From Anaerolineae bacterium (lineage in GTDB: Bacteria > Chloroflexota > Anaerolineae > B4-G1 > SLSP01), in NCBI GenBank assembly GCA_018055515.1, contig JAGPHL010000159.1, positions 1-5,998 on the forward strand: 5,998 nt of DNA, read 5' to 3'. The notes beneath the pieces were generated by a model. That model did not search any database and was not told where the DNA came from. It saw nothing but the letters and a program-made list of their open reading frames with translations. A program made the position numbers and the translations under genes. Positions 1-5,970 of this stretch are shown here, one piece after another (position 1 is the first letter of the stretch; each line of letters opens with the position of its first letter).

Positions 1-25
1 TACCCATTACCCATTACCCATTACC
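1..25. repeat. Heptamer short tandem repeat (TACCCAT, about 3.6 copies)
   Basis: Three perfect copies of TACCCAT are followed by a partial TACC, with no mismatches. The tract touches the window edge, so more copies may lie to the left. It sits in the 5' leader of the carboxypeptidase gene and ends 16 nt before its ATG, immediately upstream of the ribosome binding site. Read in the direction of the gene, the unit can be phased as ATTACCC, which resembles the ATTCGCC unit upstream of the HD gene. Short tandemly repeated heptamers are known between genes in filamentous cyanobacteria; their role here is unknown. The tract is too short and lacks spacers to be a CRISPR array. Confidence 0.85.
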
Positions 26-41
26 TTTTCTGGAGGTTCCT

Positions 42-3000
42 ATGCGCAGAGGGTGGTTTTTACTCATAGGGGTATGGCTGGCCCTGATGGCCGTCCTACC
101 GGTGGCCGCGAGCAGCCCGGACGACGGGCAAGTCGTGTCCATTCCCTTCTCGTCGCCGGCGGAGCTGGCGGAATTGGCGGCGCGTCTGGACATTTGGGAA
201 GTGCACAGGGATGCACAGCACCCGGATTCCGGCTATGTGGTGGCTTACGTCTCCGCGGCGGAGGTCGAGAGATTGACCGCCGCTGGGATCGCCGTGCGGG
301 CGGCGCCCGGCATCCCCGTGCACCCGGAGACAATCCCCGGCTTCCCGTGTTATCGCACTGTGAACGAGATGTACGCGCAGCTGGATCAATGGGCGGCTCT
401 GTACCCGGGATTGACGCAAGCGCTGACCATCGGCCAGAGTTATGAGGGTCGTCCCTTGCGGGTGATGCGCCTGACCAACGAGGCGACCGGGACGAGCGGT
501 AAACCGGTCTTCTTCCTGATGGCCAACATCCACGCGCGCGAGTTGATCACGCCGGAGACGGCGCTGACCTTCATGCAATATCTGCTGGAGCACTACGGCG
601 TGGATCCAGACGTGACGTGGTTGCTGGACGAGCATCTCATCTACATCCTGACAAGCGCCAATCCTGACGGCCACATCAAAAACGAGCCCGGTCAACCCTG
701 GAGCTACTGGCGGAAGAACACCCATCCCTACGGCTCGTGCAGTCCCACCGACTTCGGGGTAGACCTCAACCGCAACTCCAGTTTCCACTGGGGCGGGCCC
801 GGCGCCAGCACCAATCCCTGTGACGAGACCTATCGCGGGCCCTCGGCGGCCTCCGAAAGCGAGACGGCGCGGATTGAGAGCTTCGTCGCCACGCTCTTCC
901 CGGATCAACGCGGCCCCAACGACACCGATCCCGCGCCCGATGACGCGACCGGCGTTTTTATCAGCCTGCACAGCTACGCTAACCTGGTCCTTTGGCCCTG
1001 GGGCGACACCTACACGCCCGCGCCCAACGCCACACAATTGCAAATGCTTGGCCGACGGCTGGCGTCCTTCAACGGGTACACGCCACAGCAAGCCAGTGCA
1101 CTGTATCCCACCAGCGGCGCAACGGACGATTGGGCCTACGGCGTACTGGGCGTGGCGGCGTATACGTTTGAGATGGGCGCGGATAGCGACGGCTTCTATC
1201 CGTCCTGCTCGCGCTACGACGCGCTGATCCAGCCGACCGTCGCCGCGTTGCTCTACGCCGCCAAAGTCGCGCGGACGCCCTACATCACGTCCTTCGGCCC
1301 CCATGCCCAGAATGTCACGGCGACGCCGGCTTCGGTGTTGATCGGGGACCCCATCACCGTCCAGGCCACGCTCGACGACGGCGACAGCAAGAACACGGGG
1401 CAGACGATTGTGGCGGCGGAGGTGTATCTGGGGACGCCGCCATGGGATGGCGGCATTCCCATTCCGATGTCAGCGAGCGATGGCGCCTTCGATGAGACGG
1501 CAGAGGCCGTCCAGGCCCAAATCCCTACGGCCGGCATGACGCGCGGACGGCATCTCGTCTACGTGCGCGGACGGGACGCCAACGGCTTCTGGGGGCCGGT
1601 TTCCGCCGCCTTCGTGACCCTGTTGGACAGCAGCACTTTGACCGGCGCCGTGGTGGTGTCCGGCACGACGACCCCGTTGCCTGGCGTGAAGATTACGGCG
1701 GACAGCGGCGCGCTCCACTACGAGACCCAGACTGACCCGAGCGGACGCTACGCGCTAACGTTGTACGCCGGGACTTACACGGTGACGGCTTCGTTGTTGG
1801 GGTACACGGGCAGCACGGCAGTGGTTTCCACCGCCATTGGCCAGACCACGGTGCAGGATTTTGCCCTGGAACGCTTGCCCTGGGGAGTCCTCTCGCTGAA
1901 GGTGGCCGAGTTGGGGACGGCCCGTCCCCTGACAGCGACGATCGCGTTGGAAGCGTTGGGGCTGACGTGGGTCGCCGCGCCGACCCTGACGCTGGAATTG
2001 CCGACCGGCGCGTACACGGTCACGGCGACGGCGGAGGGATATTGGCCGCGCGCTTATCCCCTCACCATCACCGCCGGGGGGTGGGTGACGCGCACTTTCC
2101 GCCTCCAGCCGAAACCGGCGCTCCTGGTTGTGGATGACGACGCGGGAGCGAACTACGAGACCTATCTCCTGCCGGCGTTGGATACGCTGGGGATCCCTTA
2201 CGCGAGGTGGACGGTGGCGACGCAAAGCTCGCCCGCGGCCCATGTCCTGGCGCCATATGCGGCCGTATTCTGGTTCACCGGCGATGACGCGGTCAACAGC
2301 CTGACCCGCGCTGAACAGAACACGCTGCTCTCCTATCTCAATGGCGGCGGACGGCTTTTCGTGACCGGGCAGAACATCGGCATGGACATCAAAAACGACA
2401 ACGGCGCTTTCTTCCGCGATGTCCTCCATGCCACGTTCATCCAGGACAACGCCGGGGTGACCGAAACCGTCGGCCTGGCGTTCTACAGCGGGCTGACCGC
2501 TGCGCTTGCCGGGGGGAGCGGGGCGGACAATCAGACCAGCCCGGATGTGATCGCGCCTCACGACGCGGCAGCGACGCCGGTCTTCACCTACACCACCGGC
2601 GCGGCAGGCTTGGCCGTGGACGAGGACGTGCGCCGGCTCATCTATCTCGCGTTTGGGCTGGAGGGCGTCGCCGACAGCGCGCAACGGGCGACGATCCTAC
2701 GGGAGGGCCTGGCGTGGCTGGGCCTGTCACAGCCGCCGGCCCGCCTGGAATTGACGGTGATGCCTCAACCGCCGCGCGTGTGGTTGGGGATTCCCGTGAC
2801 TTACACGCTGACGCTGCTCAACGATAGCCTGTTGCCGATGACCGGAGGCGTCCTGACCCTCACCCTGCCCTCCTCGGCGACGGTGCTGGTCCACACCCCG
2901 CCCGCTGCGAGCGTCACGCCGGGGCAGGTGATCTGGCGCGATCTCGCCTTGGGCTCCGAAGCGACGCAGACTTTCACGTGGACGGTGGCGCTCCCGATGG

Positions 3001-3458
3001 ACGCCGGGCTGGACACCTTTGTCAGCCACATCACCGCCTCCTGGCCGGGCTTGACGACGCCGGCGGAGCTGGAGATGACGGCGGAGGCGCTTCCCCCCTA
3101 TGCCTTGGAACTGTCGCCGTCGGTATCCTACCAGGCCGGGCTGGCCGGAGCGACGGTGTCTCATCACCTGACGCTGACCAATACCGGCGCGCTCTCTGCT
3201 ACCGTGGTGGCGTCGGCCTCGCCGGGGGGCTGGCCGATCCAGATCGTCCCCACACAGACGCTGATTTCGGCCGGCGGCGTCACGCCGGTCACCGTGGACG
3301 TCACGATTCCTGAAAGCGGCGCCCTCTCGTGGGCGACGCCGCACGTGATCACGGTGACCGTTGCCGTTGCTGAGGCGCCGACCGTGCGGGCTCAAGCCGT
3401 GCTGTTCACTTCTGTGATGAGGAGGGTGTACCTCCCGCTGGTTCTGCGCGCCCCTTAG
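42..3458 (+). CDS. Secreted M14 zinc carboxypeptidase with C-terminal accessory domains
   Basis: This is predicted to be an exported metallocarboxypeptidase that removes C-terminal residues from peptides. The ATG follows GGAGG (32-36) by 5 nt. Residues 1-23 are a Sec signal peptide with likely cleavage after VAA. Residues 31-90 resemble the short N-terminal segment common in bacterial M14 enzymes. The peptidase domain spans about 104-412. Zinc ligands are H164 and E167 (HARE) and H310 (SLHSY). Substrate-binding residues are R224, N243 and R244 (DLNRN), plus Y355. E377 (YTFEMG) is the catalytic glutamate. C233 and C260 match the carboxypeptidase A disulfide. D362 occupies the position that is Asp in carboxypeptidase B, so a preference for Lys/Arg is inferred. 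Then come an Ig-like region (415-528), a carboxypeptidase-regulatory-like domain (533-610), a second beta module (612-690), a glutaminase-like alpha/beta domain without a visible nucleophile (693-898), two beta-sandwich modules (899-1014 and 1018-1118), and a tail ending VYLPLVLRAP. The family assignment is firm; the substrate is not. Confidence 0.95.
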   Translation: MRRGWFLLIGVWLALMAVLPVAASSPDDGQVVSIPFSSPAELAELAARLDIWEVHRDAQHPDSGYVVAYVSAAEVERLTAAGIAVRAAPGIPVHPETIPGFPCYRTVNEMYAQLDQWAALYPGLTQALTIGQSYEGRPLRVMRLTNEATGTSGKPVFFLMANIHARELITPETALTFMQYLLEHYGVDPDVTWLLDEHLIYILTSANPDGHIKNEPGQPWSYWRKNTHPYGSCSPTDFGVDLNRNSSFHWGGPGASTNPCDETYRGPSAASESETARIESFVATLFPDQRGPNDTDPAPDDATGVFISLHSYANLVLWPWGDTYTPAPNATQLQMLGRRLASFNGYTPQQASALYPTSGATDDWAYGVLGVAAYTFEMGADSDGFYPSCSRYDALIQPTVAALLYAAKVARTPYITSFGPHAQNVTATPASVLIGDPITVQATLDDGDSKNTGQTIVAAEVYLGTPPWDGGIPIPMSASDGAFDETAEAVQAQIPTAGMTRGRHLVYVRGRDANGFWGPVSAAFVTLLDSSTLTGAVVVSGTTTPLPGVKITADSGALHYETQTDPSGRYALTLYAGTYTVTASLLGYTGSTAVVSTAIGQTTVQDFALERLPWGVLSLKVAELGTARPLTATIALEALGLTWVAAPTLTLELPTGAYTVTATAEGYWPRAYPLTITAGGWVTRTFRLQPKPALLVVDDDAGANYETYLLPALDTLGIPYARWTVATQSSPAAHVLAPYAAVFWFTGDDAVNSLTRAEQNTLLSYLNGGGRLFVTGQNIGMDIKNDNGAFFRDVLHATFIQDNAGVTETVGLAFYSGLTAALAGGSGADNQTSPDVIAPHDAAATPVFTYTTGAAGLAVDEDVRRLIYLAFGLEGVADSAQRATILREGLAWLGLSQPPARLELTVMPQPPRVWLGIPVTYTLTLLNDSLLPMTGGVLTLTLPSSATVLVHTPPAASVTPGQVIWRDLALGSEATQTFTWTVALPMDAGLDTFVSHITASWPGLTTPAELEMTAEALPPYALELSPSVSYQAGLAGATVSHHLTLTNTGALSATVVASASPGGWPIQIVPTQTLISAGGVTPVTVDVTIPESGALSWATPHVITVTVAVAEAPTVRAQAVLFTSVMRRVYLPLVLRAP
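3426..3449 (+). other. C-terminal VYLPLVLR tail motif of the carboxypeptidase
   Basis: The protein ends with a basic pair (R1127, R1128) followed by VYLPLVLR (residues 1129-1136) and then AP. From memory of the group, many large secreted proteins of Chloroflexota end in a near-identical YLPLV/I stretch with a terminal basic residue, whatever their catalytic domain. This suggests a shared sorting, anchoring or processing signal. The tail is not an LPXTG motif: no hydrophobic helix or positive tail follows. Its role is inference. Confidence 0.5.
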
Positions 3459-3526
3459 TACTTTGTCAAAGCTGATTTGATGGGTAGGAGCGTCAGATTT
3501 CCCTTCCTCGGCGGAACGTTGGGGAG

Positions 3527-3580
3527 GGGAAGAAAAATAAGGGGGTTTTGCAGGCGGGCCGCGCCCGCCTGCAAAACCCC
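3527..3580 (-). terminator. Long perfect hairpin with T-run, probable distal terminator of the leftward genes
   Basis: The arms 3542-3559 (GGGGTTTTGCAGGCGGGC) and 3563-3580 are perfect reverse complements of 18 nt around a 3-nt loop. On the - strand the stem is followed by CTTATTTTTCTTCC (3541 to 3528), the layout of an intrinsic terminator. On the + strand it is followed by TACAAAAAG, with no T-run, so it suits the HD gene better than the carboxypeptidase gene. A stem this long and perfect is unusual for a plain terminator and could instead be a dispersed palindromic (REP-like) element that also terminates transcription. Confidence 0.55.
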
Positions 3581-3583
3581 TAC

Positions 3584-3641
3584 AAAAAGAGTGCCTTTCC
3601 CCCCGCGCATGCGCGGAAAAGGAGTCGGGGGGAATGTGCAC
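3584..3641 (-). terminator. Compound hairpin with T-run, probable proximal terminator of the HD gene
   Basis: The arms TTCCCCCC (3597-3604) and GGGGGGAA (3627-3634) pair over 8 bp. GTGC (3591-3594) and GCAC (3638-3641) can pair outside them. Inside lies the perfect 14-nt palindrome CCGCGCATGCGCGG (3603-3616), which competes with the outer stem for two bases. On the - strand the structure is followed by CTCTTTTTG (3590-3582). It starts 33 nt past the HD stop codon, as expected for a terminator. The pairing is imperfect, so the exact fold is uncertain. Confidence 0.4.
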
Positions 3642-3673
3642 CGTTGTGTTATGGGGCCTGGCGCGAATCCTGA

Positions 3674-4264
3674 TCAGAGTTCGGCGAGGCGGCGTTGGAG
3701 CTCGGTGATGTTCCGTTGTTTCCCCGCATCGCGCAGGGAACGGGCCGCCTCGGTGAAATACCGGTGCGTGGAGAGGAAGTCCAGCTGCCGCCGATACCAT
3801 TCCTTCAGCGGCATGGAAGCGCCGTGCGCCTCGAGTTCCCGACGCAAGTTGTGGCTGGTTTCCAGAAAATCCTCGCGGCCCAGGGAATCCAGGTCGGCGT
3901 CGCAGAGCAGCTCCTGGAGCAGCCCTTGTGGGTGTTGGGGCATGTGAGTCGCCTCAATCAGCGCCTGGATGTCCGCAATCTGTTCGGGAGCGTAGCCGAA
4001 TTGAGGTAAAGTCTGGCCGGCGAAGTGAGCGGCCCATCCCTCATTATCAGTGTACCGGTGCAGGAATCCCGCGTCATGGTAGAGCGCGGCGGTCTTCAGC
4101 AGCAGCGCCTGCTCTGTATCGAGCCCGGCTTGCGCGGCCAGCCGTTCAGCGGCGGGCAACACGTCATCGCGTGTGTGATGCACCCCGTGATAGGCAAGAT
4201 CGGGCGGCAAGTCGCACGCCAACAGCTCCAGCAGATAGGTGCGCGCGCCTTCAAAATCTGGCAT
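3674..4264 (-). CDS. HD-superfamily metal-dependent phosphohydrolase
   Basis: This 196-residue protein has the HD metal-binding pattern. YHGVHHT supplies H26, H29 and H30 near the N-terminus, H63-D64 forms the HD doublet in ALYHDAG, H107 lies in EATHM, and D122/D124 lie in CDADLDSLG. The family hydrolyses phosphate esters, often of nucleotides, using one or two metal ions; the substrate here cannot be read from sequence. There is no signal peptide or membrane segment, so it is probably cytoplasmic. The C-terminal part (about 130-196) is charged and helical. An in-frame TGA seven codons upstream, inside the repeat tract, rules out an earlier start. GAGAG (4272-4276) with 7-nt spacing is a weak ribosome site. 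It lies 95 nt downstream of the zinc-ribbon gene on the same strand, so co-transcription is possible, but the repeats in the gap may separate them. It resembles the small stand-alone HD proteins more than the multidomain signalling ones. Confidence 0.85.
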   Translation of the reverse strand: MPDFEGARTYLLELLACDLPPDLAYHGVHHTRDDVLPAAERLAAQAGLDTEQALLLKTAALYHDAGFLHRYTDNEGWAAHFAGQTLPQFGYAPEQIADIQALIEATHMPQHPQGLLQELLCDADLDSLGREDFLETSHNLRRELEAHGASMPLKEWYRRQLDFLSTHRYFTEAARSLRDAGKQRNITELQRRLAEL

Positions 4265-4280
4265 TCCCGGGCTCTCGAAA

Positions 4281-4313
4281 AATCAGCGAATGGCGAATGG
4301 CGAATCAGCGAAT
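4281..4313. repeat. Mixed 7/8-nt tandem repeat (AATGGCG / AATCAGCG)
   Basis: The order of units is AATCAGCG, AATGGCG, AATGGCG, AATCAGCG and a partial AAT. The outer 8-nt units are identical, as are the inner 7-nt units, so the unit order is mirror-symmetric. On the HD gene's strand the inner unit phases as ATTCGCC, close to the ATTACCC unit at 1-25. The tract ends 16 nt before the HD start codon and contributes an in-frame TGA upstream of it. Its function is unknown; slipped-strand expansion is the likely origin. Confidence 0.8.
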
Positions 4314-4314
4314 A

Positions 4315-4354
4315 GAATACGTGCACACCTTCGCACGTGCCCACGTGTTCACGT
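4315..4354. repeat. Degenerate octamer tandem repeat (consensus GNNCACGT, five units)
   Basis: Five successive octamers are in register: GAATACGT, GCACACCT, TCGCACGT, GCCCACGT and GTTCACGT. The three rightmost units keep CACGT exactly, and the first two are more decayed. The repetition creates palindromes, GCACGTGC (4333-4340) and CACGTG (4342-4347), which could be read as protein-binding half-sites. The array abuts the 7/8-nt repeat and fills most of the gap between the zinc-ribbon gene and the HD gene. Confidence 0.6.
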
Positions 4355-4359
4355 CTGAC

Positions 4360-5856
4360 TTACGGTTCTTCAATCCAGCTGCCCACAAACGTGTATTCCG
4401 AGATCAGGGTCCGCCCGCCATCGCTGACGCGCTCGCTGCCCTGCGGGCCGACAATGACAATGTCGAAACCGCCGGCCTCGTTCCCCACCCAGCCGGCGAC
4501 GTCGAACTCGTCCGTGCGCTCATCGGCAATCAACGTCACGACCGCGCCGCTCGCCACCTCCACGCGGCGCAGGGAGAAAGCCTCGCCGTCGGGATTCCCC
4601 AACGCTTCCGCATACGCCAGATAGCGGCTATCTGGGGAGAAGAGGAGATCGCCGGCCTGGTGATGCCCCGGCGTTCCCGCAATGCGCTGCTCGTTGCCGG
4701 TGCGCAGGTCGCGCAATATCAGGTCTAAATGATCGTCCGCATCCACCAGGTACGCCAGGGTGTTCCCATCGGGTGAGAGCGCCACCAGACTGCACTCCGT
4801 TATGTTCAGCGAGCGGAGCTCCCCCGTCGCCACATCCAGCGTCAGCGGGTCGGGGAGGATGTCGAAGAGAATGTAGCCGCCTATCCCCCAATACCGCTGA
4901 GCGACGTAAAGAGTGCGCAGATCCGGGCTCCAGGCGAAGGGAATCAGGTTGCGGGTCCCTTCCTCGTAGGTGAAGCGCTTTTCAGTGACCACGCGCGCTC
5001 CTTCGCCCTCGCCGCCGCTGAGGACAATGCGCGTGGTGACGCCGGTATCATCGCTGTCGAAGACGCCCCACGCGATCTGACTGGCATCGGGCGCGACTTT
5101 AAAATCGGCCAGGGTGCCGGCCGGGGCCGGAATCTCGTGCACGACGCCATCGGGAGTGACGTAGAACGCTTTCTCCAGCAGCTCATCCCAATAGTAGAGC
5201 CGATCGCCGCCGAGTTCAATGGTGTAGAGGAGCGGACGGAAGACGTCAGCGCGCACATCGCACGTCGGGCAATCGGGCCGCACGAACAGCAGCCCCGGGG
5301 ACGCGCCGCCGCGCTCTCGGAAGGCCCACCGCTCCACGCGCCGGACCACTTCCGGCGTGGGGGTGTCCGTCGGACGTGGCTCCGGCGTGGCGCTGGGCGG
5401 TTCGGTGACGACGATTGCCGTCTCGGTGGGCTGAGTCACCCAGGGCAATTTGTCTTTGAACTGCGTGACGGCGACCACTCCAGCGACGCAGAGGCACAGC
5501 AGGAGAGCTCCGACGCCGAGCGCGACCGGCAGGACGGGAAAGCGCTTTTGGGAGGGGCGAGCCGGGGCCGGTTCCGCCGCGGCCCCATAAACGGGTGGCG
5601 TCGGCGGCAAGGACGGGGGCACCGCCGGCGCGGGGGGGATCATGGCTGGACGGGGGATTTCTCCTCCCACGGCAGTCCCGCAGCGGGGGCAAAAACGCGC
5701 GCCGGGACTGAGGGACGCCCTGCACGCCGGGCAAGTCGTCGCGGCGGCAGGGGGCGGAGGGGGCGCCTCTTGGACCAGGGGACGCCCGCATTGACGGCAA
5801 TGCCGCGCCTCAGCGCGATTTTCGGTCCCGCAAAACGGACAAACTTGAGTGGCCAT
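4360..5856 (-). CDS. Membrane-anchored double zinc-ribbon protein with extracytoplasmic beta-propeller
   Basis: This 498-residue protein begins with two CxxC...CxxC zinc ribbons: C6, C9, C20, C23, and C42, C45, C56, C59. Proline-rich linkers (about 31-39 and 68-100) follow, then one transmembrane helix at about 108-130. Basic residues R100, K104 and R105 before the helix favour a cytoplasmic N-terminus. A Pro/Thr-rich stalk (about 150-170) leads to an extracytoplasmic part with TolB/PD40-type blade motifs: VAPDASQIAWG (254-264), WSPDLRTLYVA (309-319), LSPDGNTLAYL (360-370) and FSPDSRYLAYA (406-416). It has no obvious catalytic residues. The fold suggests ligand or protein binding, or sensing, with the zinc ribbons contacting a cytoplasmic partner. 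C196 and C199 form an extra CxxC just before the propeller. The ATG follows GAGGAG (5867 to 5862) by 5 nt; a nearer ATG at 5861 is in another frame. The architecture is clear, the role unknown. Confidence 0.88.
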   Translation of the reverse strand: MATQVCPFCGTENRAEARHCRQCGRPLVQEAPPPPPAAATTCPACRASLSPGARFCPRCGTAVGGEIPRPAMIPPAPAVPPSLPPTPPVYGAAAEPAPARPSQKRFPVLPVALGVGALLLCLCVAGVVAVTQFKDKLPWVTQPTETAIVVTEPPSATPEPRPTDTPTPEVVRRVERWAFRERGGASPGLLFVRPDCPTCDVRADVFRPLLYTIELGGDRLYYWDELLEKAFYVTPDGVVHEIPAPAGTLADFKVAPDASQIAWGVFDSDDTGVTTRIVLSGGEGEGARVVTEKRFTYEEGTRNLIPFAWSPDLRTLYVAQRYWGIGGYILFDILPDPLTLDVATGELRSLNITECSLVALSPDGNTLAYLVDADDHLDLILRDLRTGNEQRIAGTPGHHQAGDLLFSPDSRYLAYAEALGNPDGEAFSLRRVEVASGAVVTLIADERTDEFDVAGWVGNEAGGFDIVIVGPQGSERVSDGGRTLISEYTFVGSWIEEP

Positions 5857-5914
5857 GGCATCTCCTCACTTTCTGTTTGGACAGACGTGCAACCGGTAAC
5901 AGCACGGCTACGTA

Positions 5915-5947
5915 CTTATAGCGTATCTGTGTTGTCAATTCTGTCAA
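5915..5947 (-). promoter_or_regulatory. Candidate promoter or operator with duplicated TTGACA upstream of the zinc-ribbon gene
   Basis: On the - strand two exact TTGACA hexamers occur 9 nt apart (5947 to 5942 and 5938 to 5933). TATAAG lies downstream (5920 to 5915), but its spacing is 21 nt from the first copy and 12 nt from the second, neither ideal. With the first copy and a 16-nt spacer the -10 would be TACGCT (5925 to 5920), which keeps only the T, A and final T. The region is 59 nt or more upstream of the start codon and is plausible as a sigma-70-type promoter, but the exact elements are uncertain. Confidence 0.4.
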
Positions 5948-5970
5948 TCCCTGGCCTTGCTGCGCGACAT

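Larger units (their letters stand above)
3459..3673. other. Convergent intergenic region, non-coding
   Basis: This gap separates the 3' ends of the rightward carboxypeptidase gene and the leftward HD gene. It is rich in G-runs, C-runs and inverted repeats, and I see no convincing gene in it. An open frame crossing it on the + strand from 3477 has an atypical Arg/Gly/Pro-rich translation and runs antisense into the HD gene, so it is not called. The gap holds the two hairpins listed separately. Confidence 0.7.

Noticed and set aside
96..1304. Long - strand open frame (402 codons) antisense to the carboxypeptidase
   Set aside because: It lies opposite a gene with a full set of catalytic motifs, its translation is Arg/Gly/Val-rich with no recognisable domain, and such shadows are common in GC-rich DNA.
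1755..2684. - strand open frame (309 codons) inside the carboxypeptidase gene
   Set aside because: Antisense shadow with Arg/Gln/Gly-rich composition and no motifs.
3459..3580. Intrinsic terminator for the rightward carboxypeptidase gene
   Set aside because: No hairpin in this gap is followed by a T-run on the + strand; the T-runs are all on the - strand.
3459..3673. Insertion sequence remnant in the hairpin-rich gap
   Set aside because: No transposase fragment or pair of terminal inverted repeats enclosing a unit with target duplication could be identified.
2727..3800. Long - strand open frame (357 codons) across the 3' end of the carboxypeptidase gene, the intergenic gap and the HD gene end
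   Set aside because: It runs through both hairpins and overlaps two well-supported genes. Its translation is Arg/His/Pro-rich low complexity.
3477..3947. + strand open frame (156 codons) starting in the convergent gap
   Set aside because: The first part translates hairpin and G/C-run sequence, and the rest is antisense to the HD gene. No domain and no good ribosome site.
4314..4350. Separate promoter for the HD gene (TATTCT on the - strand near 4319-4314)
   Set aside because: The -10-like hexamer matches four of six bases but has no recognisable -35 at normal spacing and falls in repeat sequence.
4281..4354. CRISPR-like array
   Set aside because: Units of 7-8 nt are directly joined without spacers, unlike the longer repeats and unique spacers of CRISPR.
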